Source: Paenibacillus sp. HW567
GTDB taxonomy: Bacteria; Bacillota; Bacilli; Paenibacillales; Paenibacillaceae
Assembly (NCBI RefSeq): GCF_000374185.1
Contig: NZ_KB910518.1
Location: 862,546-926,545, forward strand
Length of the DNA stretch: 64,000 nt
Direction of reading: 5' to 3'
The position numbers and the translations under genes were made by a program. Positions 17,665 through 27,700 of the stretch are shown piece by piece. A model generated the notes under the pieces. That model was given only the letters and a program-made list of their open reading frames with translations, did not search any database and had not been told where the DNA came from. Within the stretch, counting starts at the first letter, position 1, and each line of letters begins with the position of its first letter.

Positions 17665-19422
17665 ATGAAACTCCTATGGAAGAAGATGAGTATCCGCTGG
17701 AAATTCGTCTGGTTATGCTCAGTGGTTTTACTTATCCAATTCGTCGTGTCCAACATGTATTTGTACAGTCATTCGGCAAAGCTGATCCGGGAGCAGGGAG
17801 AAGCGCTTGTCGGAAAGTATGTATCCCAGAGCAAAGGCAATACCGAAAACGCGTTGAACAGTGTTGTTACTTCAGCCAATCTGCTGGCAGCCAATGAGAA
17901 ATTTCAGCAATATTTGCGCAAATACGCCGTGCGTTTTTTTGAATATGACAATGCAGGAGTTGATTTCCAATTCGACTGTGTGAACACGTTCCGCAATATG
18001 ATTACACAGACCGGCTATATCCGGGAAATCAGGGTCCATTTGGAGGGGGATACGTTTATGCTTTCCCAGAGCTCATATTCCAACCAGCAGAACAAGGATA
18101 TAGCCGCTTTCGATCAGATTACCGCCTCGCCCCGTGCCACCATCGGTTGGCATGCGGTGAAGGAGCAGGAAGAGACAAGCGTTTATTACAGGCTCACACT
18201 TAACGCTATCGGCAAGACATCAGGAATCCGGGGATGGGTCGACATCATTGTTCGTCCTTCGGCTGTCTTTCAGTCGATAAACAGTATGGTCCCGGCTGGT
18301 GAAGGTGTGCGGCTGTTTGTTATTGAGAAGAATGGCGACGCTGTGTATTCCACCCAACAGTTGAAAAAACGTTCCCTCCTTGACGGCGGCTTCATCTCGG
18401 CTGTGCCCCGCCCGGGAGCGGCTTACATACAGAGTGTATTGGGGACATGGATCATGGTCCAGGTAGAGGGAATTGAAGGTACGGATTGGCAACTGCTGTC
18501 CAGCATTCCAAAGGAAAATTTCCGGCTGGATTTGTGGAATTATCTGCGTACCGGTCTGTTCATCCTGCTTGTTCCGATCATCCTGCTGGCAGTTGTGATT
18601 CTTTTCCTGACCGGTTACATGCTGAGACCGCTCAAGCAGCTCGTCGCCGTCATGAGCAGTGTGAGCGAGAGTCAGGCTACACCGCAGATTGTTACGGACA
18701 GCCTGGATGAATTTGGACTGCTGGCCAACCGGTTCAATAAAATGATGCGCAGGATCGAAGAGCAGATCATGACGATACGGGAAACCGAACGGCTCAAGCG
18801 GGAGGCGGAGATCGGCGCTTTTCAATCGCAAATCCGGCAGCATTTTCTTTACAATACTCTGGCGCTGATTTCGTGGACCGCACGCAAAGAAAACGCCTGG
18901 GAAACTGAACGCATTTCCAAACGCTTCGCCCGTTATTACAGACTGGCGCTGGGCAAAGGCGAAACCTGCATTCCGCTGGAGCAGGAGGTGGAACTGATTG
19001 ATCACTACCTGGAAATCCAGCGCTGCCGTTTTGTTGATCAACTGGAATACGAAATTGGGGTAGAGACGCCGATCTCCGAATATAAGCTGATGCGCAGTAT
19101 GCTGCAGCCGATTGTGGAGAATGCGGTGGAGCACGGCGTGCTTCCGAAGGAACAAGGAAAGGTGCTGGTGCTGATCAAGGAGGAAGGGGAGCATCTGGTG
19201 ATCTGCGTAATGGATGACGGCGCGGGTGCTGAGCCCGAGAGGGTCCAGCGGATCAATCAGGGCAAGCCCTTTGACGGTGAAAGCGGTTTTTCGCTGCACT
19301 CCATCAAGAAGACTCTGTATTCCTATTATGAAGGTGATGCTGTGTTTGAGTTCCAGAGTGCAGTTGGCTCCGGTACAACGGTCACCATCAAGCTGCTCAA
19401 AGCACGTATAGGAGGGAATTGA
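17665..19422 (+). CDS. YesM-type sensor histidine kinase
   Basis: About 585 residues. The open frame extends to 17470 inside the previous gene, but GGAAAGGAG before the ATG at 17665 sets the start, just after the terminator. Transmembrane helices lie near residues 12-32 and 292-318 with a sensor domain between. A HAMP-like linker follows, then the kinase domain with His393 in IRQHFLYNTL, VENAVEHG and DDGAGAEP. The usual Pro before the phospho-acceptor His is Gln here. It heads a cluster of kinase, two permeases, binding protein and regulator; its partner is probably the regulator at 23271. Confidence 0.92.
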   Translation: MKLLWKKMSIRWKFVWLCSVVLLIQFVVSNMYLYSHSAKLIREQGEALVGKYVSQSKGNTENALNSVVTSANLLAANEKFQQYLRKYAVRFFEYDNAGVDFQFDCVNTFRNMITQTGYIREIRVHLEGDTFMLSQSSYSNQQNKDIAAFDQITASPRATIGWHAVKEQEETSVYYRLTLNAIGKTSGIRGWVDIIVRPSAVFQSINSMVPAGEGVRLFVIEKNGDAVYSTQQLKKRSLLDGGFISAVPRPGAAYIQSVLGTWIMVQVEGIEGTDWQLLSSIPKENFRLDLWNYLRTGLFILLVPIILLAVVILFLTGYMLRPLKQLVAVMSSVSESQATPQIVTDSLDEFGLLANRFNKMMRRIEEQIMTIRETERLKREAEIGAFQSQIRQHFLYNTLALISWTARKENAWETERISKRFARYYRLALGKGETCIPLEQEVELIDHYLEIQRCRFVDQLEYEIGVETPISEYKLMRSMLQPIVENAVEHGVLPKEQGKVLVLIKEEGEHLVICVMDDGAGAEPERVQRINQGKPFDGESGFSLHSIKKTLYSYYEGDAVFEFQSAVGSGTTVTIKLLKARIGGN

Positions 19423-19452
19423 GCAGTTTAGCCCTTCAGCAGGTTCGCTTGC

Positions 19453-19466
19453 GGGCAAGCGCTTCA
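19453..19466 (+). promoter_or_regulatory. Weak cre-like site
   Basis: GGCAAGCGCTTCAA shares the AAGCGCTT core with the CcpA operator consensus but matches the flanks poorly (10 of 14 against TGAAAGCGCTTTCA). It lies 48 bp upstream of a better site. Confidence 0.3.
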
Positions 19467-19513
19467 AGTGTGTTGCAAACCTAATGAAATGTTGATTTTC
19501 AACAAAAATAGAA

Positions 19514-19529
19514 ATGAAAGCGGATGCTA
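19514..19529 (+). promoter_or_regulatory. Catabolite response element (CcpA site)
   Basis: The 16 bases ATGAAAGCGGATGCTA fit every specified position of the consensus WTGNAANCGNWNNCWW. The site lies between the kinase and the first permease gene, in a 210-bp gap that should hold the transporter promoter. CcpA with HPr-Ser-P would repress import when preferred sugars are present. Confidence 0.6.
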
Positions 19530-19632
19530 AGATAAATACGTAAGAAGTAAGCGATTACATAAAGCTGAGGGGTGGTCCATTCATTTTACATTCAGAGATC
19601 AGAATACAGACAGGAAAGGAGAGGAGGATCAT

Positions 19633-20535
19633 TTGATCCAAACGAGATACAAGCTGTTTTTGCTGGTTTTGCCGTTTATGGTTTTTGTATTCGTTTTTGC
19701 GTATCTGCCGCTTTGGGGCTGGCTATACGCCTTTGTGGACTACAAATCGGGGACATCCATTTTTCAAATGGATTTTGTCGGCTTGAAATGGTTCAGGATG
19801 CTCGTCTATTCGAAGCAGCAGATCAATGAGATTCTTCGGGTCGTGAAGAATACGCTGGGCATGAGCTTTCTTAACCTGAGCTTATCGTTTCTGCCGATGG
19901 CGTTTGCGATCCTGCTGTATGAAATTCGCAGCAGCCGGATGAGACGAATTGTTCAGACCCTGACCACTATTCCTCATTTTATCAGTTGGGTGCTGGTTTA
20001 TTCCGTTGTTTTCTCGCTGCTTGCTGTAGATAGCGGAGTTGTCAATAACCTTCTCGTTGATCTGGGTTTGATCGGGAAGCCGGTCAATTTCCTGGCCAGC
20101 TCGGAGTATATCTGGATCAAGATGGTTATGCTCGATCTCTGGAAAGGGCTGGGGTGGAGTGCCATTCTGTATCTGGCGGCAATCAACGGCATTCCGCAGG
20201 ACCTGTACGAAGCCGCCAGAATTGACGGAGCGGGACGCTACCGTTGTGTATGGCATATCACGGTCCCCGGACTGCTGCCGACCTACTTCGTGCTGCTGCT
20301 GCTGGCGGTCGCCAATATGATCAACACGGGCATGGACCAGTATTTTGTTTTCTCCAACGCCATGAACAAAAGCTCGATCGAAGTGCTTGATCTGTACACG
20401 TACAACATTGGGCTGTTGAAGGGGAATTTTTCACTGGCAACCGTAATTAGTATTCTGAAATCATTCGTCAGCCTGACGCTTCTGTTCAGCGTAAACCGTC
20501 TATCCAAGACGCTGAGAGGAGAGTCGATCTTCTGA
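19633..20535 (+). CDS. Carbohydrate ABC transporter permease, LplB type (TTG start)
   Basis: About 300 residues with six or so transmembrane helices and the coupling motif EAARIDGAGRY near residue 195. A TTG start at 19633 is supported by GGAGAGGAGGATCA immediately upstream; no ATG or GTG lies at a sensible distance. The stop overlaps the next start (TGATG), so the two permeases are translationally coupled. Confidence 0.88.
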   Translation: MIQTRYKLFLLVLPFMVFVFVFAYLPLWGWLYAFVDYKSGTSIFQMDFVGLKWFRMLVYSKQQINEILRVVKNTLGMSFLNLSLSFLPMAFAILLYEIRSSRMRRIVQTLTTIPHFISWVLVYSVVFSLLAVDSGVVNNLLVDLGLIGKPVNFLASSEYIWIKMVMLDLWKGLGWSAILYLAAINGIPQDLYEAARIDGAGRYRCVWHITVPGLLPTYFVLLLLAVANMINTGMDQYFVFSNAMNKSSIEVLDLYTYNIGLLKGNFSLATVISILKSFVSLTLLFSVNRLSKTLRGESIF

Positions 20536-21491
20536 TGGCGACGGACAAGGCAGACCTCAAGATGAATAACAAAGCGGTGCTGTATCGAAAAAAAGACAAT
20601 GACCGAAGCACTGGTGAACAGGTTTTTAATGTATTTAACTATTTATTTTTTATCTTGTTCATGCTGCTTTGCGTATATCCGTTTTACTACATTTTCATCA
20701 ATACGATCAGCGACAACGTGCTCAGCTCGCGTGGAATGATCCGTCTGATCCCCCAAGGGATTCATTTCGGCAACTATGTTCAGGTGCTTCAGATTCCTAA
20801 TATTTATAATGCGCTCCTGATCAGCGTGTCCAGAACTGTGCTCGGTACGCTGCTGACCGTGCTGGTATCGGCCTTCCTCGGCTTTATGATGACCCAGCGC
20901 AAAATGTGGCTCCGCACTTTTGTATACCGCTATTTCATTACAACAATGTACATCGGAGGCGGGATCATCCCGGTATATCTTTTGTTCAATCAACTTGGCC
21001 TGCTGGACAATTTTCTGGTGTATATCATTCCGGGCATGGTGTCCGCCTATAACATGATTCTGGTCAAAACCTATGTGGAATCGAGCATTCCCGACGAGCT
21101 TCAGGAATCGGCCGAAATGGACGGAGCGGGGATAGGCACTGTATTTTTCCGAATCGTACTGCCGCTGATGCTTCCGATCCTGGCCACACTGGCGATTTTC
21201 TCAGCCGTAGGGCAATGGAACAGCTTCATGGATACTGTCATCTATGTGACCAAGGACAATCTCCATACCCTTCAATATGTGCTGTACCGTTATCTCAGCC
21301 AGGCGACCGCGCTGGCGAACGCTGTAAATTCCGGCGCGATGTCAGCGGATCAGGTCAGTGCAAATATTCAGACCGCGCAATCCATTAAGCTGACGGTAAC
21401 GATGATTGTGGTCATCCCGATTTTCATGATCTATCCGTTTTTTCAACGCTTCTTTGTCAAAGGGATCATGATCGGTGCGGTCAAAGGGTAA
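20535..21491 (+). CDS. Carbohydrate ABC transporter permease, YtcP type
   Basis: A 318-residue membrane protein with a charged cytoplasmic N terminus of about 30 residues, then six hydrophobic segments and ESAEMDGAGIG as coupling motif. It ends in FFQRFFVKGIMIGAVKG, typical for YtcP-like permeases. The ATG overlaps the stop of the partner permease, and a binding-protein gene follows 30 bp later. Confidence 0.92.
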   Translation: MATDKADLKMNNKAVLYRKKDNDRSTGEQVFNVFNYLFFILFMLLCVYPFYYIFINTISDNVLSSRGMIRLIPQGIHFGNYVQVLQIPNIYNALLISVSRTVLGTLLTVLVSAFLGFMMTQRKMWLRTFVYRYFITTMYIGGGIIPVYLLFNQLGLLDNFLVYIIPGMVSAYNMILVKTYVESSIPDELQESAEMDGAGIGTVFFRIVLPLMLPILATLAIFSAVGQWNSFMDTVIYVTKDNLHTLQYVLYRYLSQATALANAVNSGAMSADQVSANIQTAQSIKLTVTMIVVIPIFMIYPFFQRFFVKGIMIGAVKG

Positions 21492-21521
21492 TATCCAATC
21501 CAAGTCTATCAGGAGGTCATT

Positions 21522-23222
21522 ATGAACAAGAACCTACTTCAAAAAGCGGGACTTGTAAGCGCTGCGGCTGTGCTGCTGCTTGCCTTGGCAGGCTGTAATT
21601 CAGACAAACGGGGTAAGGGTGAAGAGCAGGTTGCCAACTTGACAATATATACGGAGTCCGCAACCTATGAAGGGCCTGTCGGGGGTTATATGGGCAAATA
21701 TCTGAAGGATAAGCTGAACGTGGCTCTGAATGTCGTGCCGAATGCGGTCGGAGGCTCCTCCCGTTTCGAGACCAAGCTGGCTACCGGTGATCTGGGGGAC
21801 TTGGTCGTATTTTCCTCGGCGGATGATTTCAAAAAAGCGATTGATGCCGGTGCCGTGCTGGATCTGAAGGATGAGCTTGCCAATCTGCCGAATATCGCAC
21901 GGTTTGGTGAAGCCATGGACCGGATGAAGAGCAGCTTTGGGGGCGCATACGGCGTTCCAATTGGCGTATCCACGGCCAACGAAGTGAATCAAATTGATCC
22001 GGTTGTGATTCCGTCGCTTCGCTTCGATTACTACCAGGAGCTTGGAACGCCTGAGGTCAAGGACTACTGGGATTTTTACAATGTGATTGAAAAAATGGTC
22101 AAAGCCCATCCTACCACCGAAAGCGGCGATAAATTCTACGGAATGTCGCTGTTCAGCGAATGGGACGGACGTTCGGTTACCATGGCCAAGCAAATAGCTG
22201 CAGCCTACGGATATACGGCCACTGACGGGGTGAACGGCTATGATTTCATTATGCCGCATGCGACGGAAGACAAGATTGAGAGTATCCTGGCGGACAACAG
22301 TTATTATCTGAAATCGCTGCAATGGTTCAATAAGTTTTATCAGAACGGGATGCTGGATCAGGACTCCGTCTCGCAAACGTGGGAGGACTATTTGGCAAAA
22401 GCCAACAAGGGCCAATCTGCAATCTGGATGTTTGGCTATATGGGCAATCTGAACTTTAATCCGACAAATCAGGCACTGGTAGAGCAGGGGAAAGGCTATA
22501 AGCGGATTCCCTTCGCCAATCTGAAGGCTTCCGAAGCGAAGACCTCTACGGTTGGAAGCCGCTGGTTCTGGGCCGTATCGTCAAGCACGAAAAATAAGGA
22601 GGCAGCGCTTAAGCTTCTGGACTTCTTCTATTCGGATGAAGGCGGCGTCGGCTACCACCTGGGGCCAAAGGGGCTGTTCTGGGATCTTAACGACAAAGGC
22701 CAGCCGGTGCTGACTGAGCTTGGCCAGGCTCCGGTAGATACGGCAGTCCCGGAGGAGTACGGCGGCGGCAAGGTTGGCGATACGCTTAAATATATGTTCA
22801 ACGGCCCGGCTTTTGACGAGAACACAGTCAGCCCGATTTTGAAAGCGCCGATGAACAAAACGACGTGGAAGTCTTACCTTCAGGATAACGCCAAGCTTCT
22901 GGATAAAAACTGGACCAATCACTATGAAGGCGCGCTTTCGGCGAAGGAATATCTGATCAAGAAAAATATGATTGCGCCTTATATGGTTGTAAATATCCCG
23001 AACTTTAAATATGACGACCAGTTGGCGGTCAAACGCGATCAGGTCGGGTCCATTATTAAGGAATTGTCCTGGAAAATGATCTATGCCAAAGATGATGTCG
23101 AATTCGCCGCGCTAAAGAAAGAGATGGTCGGGAAAGCCAAGAGCCTGGGATACGATGAATGTGTGGCTTATGAGGAGCAGGCCGCCAAGGTTTGGTTCGA
23201 TGCCCGCAAAGCGGCGAAGTAA
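21522..23222 (+). CDS. Extracellular solute-binding lipoprotein, LipO-like
   Basis: A 566-residue lipoprotein with signal peptide and lipobox LAGC at about residue 25. Length and composition match the large LipO-type oligosaccharide-binding proteins that accompany LplB/YtcP permeases. AGGAGG lies before the ATG. It is followed by the response regulator of the same cluster. The ligand is unknown but the adjoining lyase genes point to an acidic oligosaccharide (inference). Confidence 0.9.
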   Translation: MNKNLLQKAGLVSAAAVLLLALAGCNSDKRGKGEEQVANLTIYTESATYEGPVGGYMGKYLKDKLNVALNVVPNAVGGSSRFETKLATGDLGDLVVFSSADDFKKAIDAGAVLDLKDELANLPNIARFGEAMDRMKSSFGGAYGVPIGVSTANEVNQIDPVVIPSLRFDYYQELGTPEVKDYWDFYNVIEKMVKAHPTTESGDKFYGMSLFSEWDGRSVTMAKQIAAAYGYTATDGVNGYDFIMPHATEDKIESILADNSYYLKSLQWFNKFYQNGMLDQDSVSQTWEDYLAKANKGQSAIWMFGYMGNLNFNPTNQALVEQGKGYKRIPFANLKASEAKTSTVGSRWFWAVSSSTKNKEAALKLLDFFYSDEGGVGYHLGPKGLFWDLNDKGQPVLTELGQAPVDTAVPEEYGGGKVGDTLKYMFNGPAFDENTVSPILKAPMNKTTWKSYLQDNAKLLDKNWTNHYEGALSAKEYLIKKNMIAPYMVVNIPNFKYDDQLAVKRDQVGSIIKELSWKMIYAKDDVEFAALKKEMVGKAKSLGYDECVAYEEQAAKVWFDARKAAK

Positions 23223-23270
23223 CGGGGTTCAAAGGCTGCGCGTCAAAGCTTGAGGGAGGAATACGCAGTG

Positions 23271-24710
23271 ATGAAGATGATTATTGTCGACGATGAACGG
23301 ATCGGCCGGGAAGGGCTGATGGGCTTTATCGACTGGAGAGCGTTGTACGGCATCGAAATTGCCGGGACCGCCGCTAACGGCCTGGAAGGATATGAACTGT
23401 ACCGGTCTGTTCGGCCGGATATCGTGCTGACTGATATAAAAATGCCGAACATGTCCGGCATTGAGATGGCCGAGAAGATCCGCGAATGCGACAAGAACGT
23501 CAAAATCGTATTTCTGTCTGCTTACAGCGAATTTGCCTATGCGCAAAAAGCATTGAAGACGGGGATCGACGACTATCTGCTTAAGCCGATCGAGGAAACC
23601 GAGCTGAGAAAGATGATGAACCGGATCGCCGCCGAGCAAATGGAGCAGCGGCGGCGGGATGACGCCAAGCGGTATTTTACCGATCTTTTGGCGGGGAAGC
23701 AGGAGCTTTGCGCACAACTGCGCGGATATTCTTTTCAGGTGATTATTCTGGGCAGGGAGCCTGACCGGAAGAACGTCAGCCACGGGTTGTGGCTGACGGA
23801 ATTTCATGATGGGGTGAACGTGGGGATCGTTAGGCATGATACTGGCGATGAAGCGGCCTGGAACAGCTCAAGCGCCAGCGAAGGTTATGAGTTCCGGTTT
23901 GCCGGAAGGCGCGTGGACAGTACCGAAGAAATCCGGCGCAGCTATAATGAAGCAATTCTGTCGCAATATATTGGTATGTTCTGGGGGCTACGGGAGCTGG
24001 AATACGCGCAAATCATCAAGCGGCGTGAGCAATGGATGAGACGCGAGGCCGATATGCAGCGCGAACTGATCAAGCTGGCGGACGACATCCGGGCCGCAAT
24101 ATGCGGCCTTGACCGGTCAAGAGTAGAGGCCGCTGCCCATCGAACTCTGCATTATTTAGCCCAAGATCAAGGCGTTGATCCCGGCTGCATTGAGGATTTT
24201 ATTCTCCGCCTCGTTACCCGCACCGCCGAGGAATTCCCTTTCCTGAGCGGACTCAAGGACTCGCTGTGGGAGCTGAGAATTTCGCTCCACGGGCATGAGC
24301 AATTCCGGAAGATCAAGGGAACGCTGCTCGATTGGCTGATGGATTTGACTGGAAAGGCGGAAGAACAGCAACAACTGTCCGAGACGACCATTGTTCAAAA
24401 GGTGATCCGGATTGTTGAGCAGGAGTATGGCCGGGATATCGGTCTGCGTGCCCTTGCGGAACGGGTATATCTTAGCCCGAATTATCTGGGCAATATTTTT
24501 CGTAATGAGACCGGTATGTATTTCAACGATTATCTTGCCGGATACCGGATGCAGAAAGCCACAGAGCTGCTTTTGGCGGGGGCCGATAAGGTAACACAGA
24601 TCGGCGAAGCGGTCGGTATTCCCAACACCTCCTATTTCAGTTCCCTGTTCAAAAAGACTTTCGGGGTCACGCCCAAGGAATACCGCAGGAACTGCCTCAA
24701 ACAGCAGTAA
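23271..24710 (+). CDS. YesN-type response regulator with AraC DNA-binding domain
   Basis: About 479 residues. The receiver domain has D7/D8, phospho-acceptor D55 (VLTDIKMP) and K105 (YLLKP). The C-terminal ~100 residues are an AraC-type double helix-turn-helix (IGLRALAERVYLSPNYLG, then NTSYFSSLFKKTFGVTPKEY). The start could be GTG 23268 or ATG 23271; both follow GAGGGAGGAA. It is probably the partner of the kinase at 17665, on the far side of the transporter genes. The first lyase gene begins 50 bp later, so regulator and lyase may be cotranscribed. Confidence 0.92.
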   Translation: MKMIIVDDERIGREGLMGFIDWRALYGIEIAGTAANGLEGYELYRSVRPDIVLTDIKMPNMSGIEMAEKIRECDKNVKIVFLSAYSEFAYAQKALKTGIDDYLLKPIEETELRKMMNRIAAEQMEQRRRDDAKRYFTDLLAGKQELCAQLRGYSFQVIILGREPDRKNVSHGLWLTEFHDGVNVGIVRHDTGDEAAWNSSSASEGYEFRFAGRRVDSTEEIRRSYNEAILSQYIGMFWGLRELEYAQIIKRREQWMRREADMQRELIKLADDIRAAICGLDRSRVEAAAHRTLHYLAQDQGVDPGCIEDFILRLVTRTAEEFPFLSGLKDSLWELRISLHGHEQFRKIKGTLLDWLMDLTGKAEEQQQLSETTIVQKVIRIVEQEYGRDIGLRALAERVYLSPNYLGNIFRNETGMYFNDYLAGYRMQKATELLLAGADKVTQIGEAVGIPNTSYFSSLFKKTFGVTPKEYRRNCLKQQ

Positions 24711-24759
24711 GTATTTTCGCCTTGCCGAAGATGAACTTTTAACCTTGAAGAGGTGCGAT

Positions 24760-27700
24760 ATGAGCGATATTTTGACTATGATCAATCTGCAACAATGGGA
24801 ACATATTCAAGCGGATCCTACGGGTGAGATGTCAGACGAATTGTCTGAGCTGGCGCTGCATCCGGGCAAGCCGCTGACGCTGCAATTTCCCGGAGTTCAT
24901 CTGGATAATCACTGGATGGCGCACGGGTTCAGCAGCCGGAACGATTACAGCGTTGACCTGCGCGGCTGGTACGCGCTGGAGCTGAAGGCGGAGCTGCCGT
25001 TGCCTGAGGTGCTGGAGGTGAAGGCAGAGATTGGTTTGCTGCGGAACAAGGGCCCTTTGCCGGAGGAGGTCGAATACGCTGTTGCCCGTTGTCTGGTTGC
25101 AGCAGCCGAAAACGGTATGAGCCGAATTGTGCTCCCTCTGGAACAGTTCGACGATAAGAAAGCATTATCCGGAACATGGAAATTCGTGCGCTCTGTGCGC
25201 CTGAGTATAGACTGGAAGGAAAGCGGGTCCAAGGAGCCGGTCCACATTCATCAGATCCGGTTTGCACGCAGACCGGCCGTTTATGCTCATACGCCGGTCC
25301 GATCCAAATCCGTACCCGCTGGGGGAACGGCCCTTTACGAAGTGCTGCTCCATAATTGTACGGGAGAAGTCCTGCCGGTCGTTTTCTCACAGGAAAAATA
25401 CGGCTGGGAGACAATGACTGTTCGTGTGGAGCCGGAGGAATACGTACTTAAGCCCTGGGAAACGAAGGAGATTTCCGTACGGGTGGAGGTTTCGGGCCGC
25501 GTTGCGCCCGGCGGGCATGAGGTTCAAAAGCTGATGGTGGTGCCGGGAGGGCGGGGCGGACAGGCGGAGCAATTAACCCTGACCACGCTGCGCGAGCTTC
25601 CCCACCCCTATATCAAACATACGCCGGACGGCTGGGACGAAGTGCGGCAAAAGATCAAGGAACAGGGTTGGGCGCAGGAACTGCTGCACAGGTATGAACG
25701 GCGTGCGGACCAGTGGGTCCTGCCGGAGCTGGGCGGAGGCGTGTTCCTGTTTCACAGCCATCATGCCAATGAAGCGGAGAATGCGGCAATTGTCTGGAAG
25801 CTGACCGGCCGGACGGAGCTGGCGGAGAAGGCTGCGGCCTTCCTTCGGGAGACCGTTCATCCGCACCGGGGTTATCCTTCAACGCTGCAGGCCTGCCATC
25901 AGGAGCTGGTGCATGAAGGAGAGTACTTCAAACATGCTGCCGTTGTATATGATTTGCTGGCAGATTCGGGTTTGCTGACGGAAGAGGATCATCTCAATAT
26001 CGAGAGCTCCTTCCGGCTTTTTATGGATCTGATTGATTGGGCGCTGAGCGTAGGGGGCATCTCGAACTGGACCATCGGAGAAATGATCGGGGCGCTGTAT
26101 TGCAGCCAAGCCCTGCAGGACCTTGAGCGGATGAACCGCTTCCTGTTCGGAACGGGAGGATTTACGGATCATCTGTCCAAGGGAACGCTGGATGACGGCT
26201 GGTGGTTCGAATGCTCTGTCGGCTACAATCTAATGTCGGCCGGCTTGTTCACCGAAGTTGCCTATAGCTGCAGACCGTGGGGAATGAACCTTGCCGACCT
26301 GTGGGTTCCCGCACAGTATCATGATCAGATTACCCCCGGAAGCAAACCGGATATCGACGGGCTGTGCCTGGATATCTGGGGTCCGACAACCTGCAATTAC
26401 CGCTCCATTCCCCAGCTTTGGGACAGCCTGCTTCCTTTTGCGGACTACCGGGGAGTTCTGTTCGGCATCAATGATTCGGCGGAATCCAAGCTGCCGGGCA
26501 TTTCTGAAAGAGGGTACCTGGACGGCCGTTATGATCTGGCGTATTACCTGTACCGCAAACCGGAATATGCGGATGTTCTGCTGACCTGCGGTCTGGACGA
26601 GCGGGATTTACTGTACGCCGTTGCCGATCTTGCGCCCAGCGGATCGCAGATGTATCTTACTTCTGCCTATGCGGACAACTCGGGCGTTGCGGTGCTGAGA
26701 TCGAAGACCGCGGGCAGAGAGCCGGCAGAACAGCTTCAGGCCGTCGTTAAGTACGGCACGCACGGCGGCGCGCACGGCCACTATGACCGGTTAAGTCTGC
26801 TGTCCATCATGCGTTACGGCCGAAGCTTTTATAACCCCGAAAATATCTGGTACAGCTACCACACCTTTATGTACAAATTTTATGTGCAGACCTCCATTAC
26901 CCATAATATGGTGGTTGTTGACCGGAAGCAGCAGGACCCTGCCGAAGGAAGGCGCACTTTGTTCCACAGCGGCAGTCTCTTTCAGGCCTGTGCGGTGGAG
27001 AACACAGCCAGATGGTCATACCCTCCGTACGGCGGCTGGAGAGTGGGCGGGGATACAACGTTTGCGGAGCGTACCTGGAACGAAGGGCGCTATATGCCGA
27101 TTCCCGATCCTGAGCCGGAGTATTCCAAGCGGACCGGCTTTACAGAACCGGTTTTGGGACGCCGGTTAACCATTGTTACCGATGATTATGTTGTACTGTT
27201 CGACTATGTGGCCGGTGAGCGGGAGCATGAATATGACAACTTGTTCCACTGCAAAGGGCTGATCAGCCTGGAGGGAGAAGAGAAGCGCCTGAACCGGCGC
27301 ACCGGGCAGTTTGATCCTGATCCGCTCGGCGGCGCCCAATTGATTACTGACTGCGAATGGTACGACATGAAGGGGCCTGTCAAGGCGCATTTTGAAATGG
27401 GTTTTGGCCCGGGCTACGACAACCGCTCCAACCGGACTGAGCATAATGAGGACGGCCCTTTGTCCATTGACCATTACACGCTGTGGCCGACTCATCCGGA
27501 GATGATTGTCGGCAATGACCCTGAAATGCATAAGGTGGATAAGCGGCTGCATTACGAGGTCAGGGGCGACGGGCAACTGCTGGCCAGCGGCCAATTCGGC
27601 GCATGGATTCTCGGCCGGGACGATTTGGACCTTCCGCTTGAGGGAATCGGAACGCTGGAGCTCCGGGTCAGGATCGGGGAGGGGGTCGGAGACAACGGTC

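Noticed and set aside
18220..19467. Long open frame on the minus strand (about 415 codons) opposite the kinase gene
   Set aside because: Its translation has no recognisable family, it is fully antisense to a clear kinase, and such shadow frames are common at this base composition.
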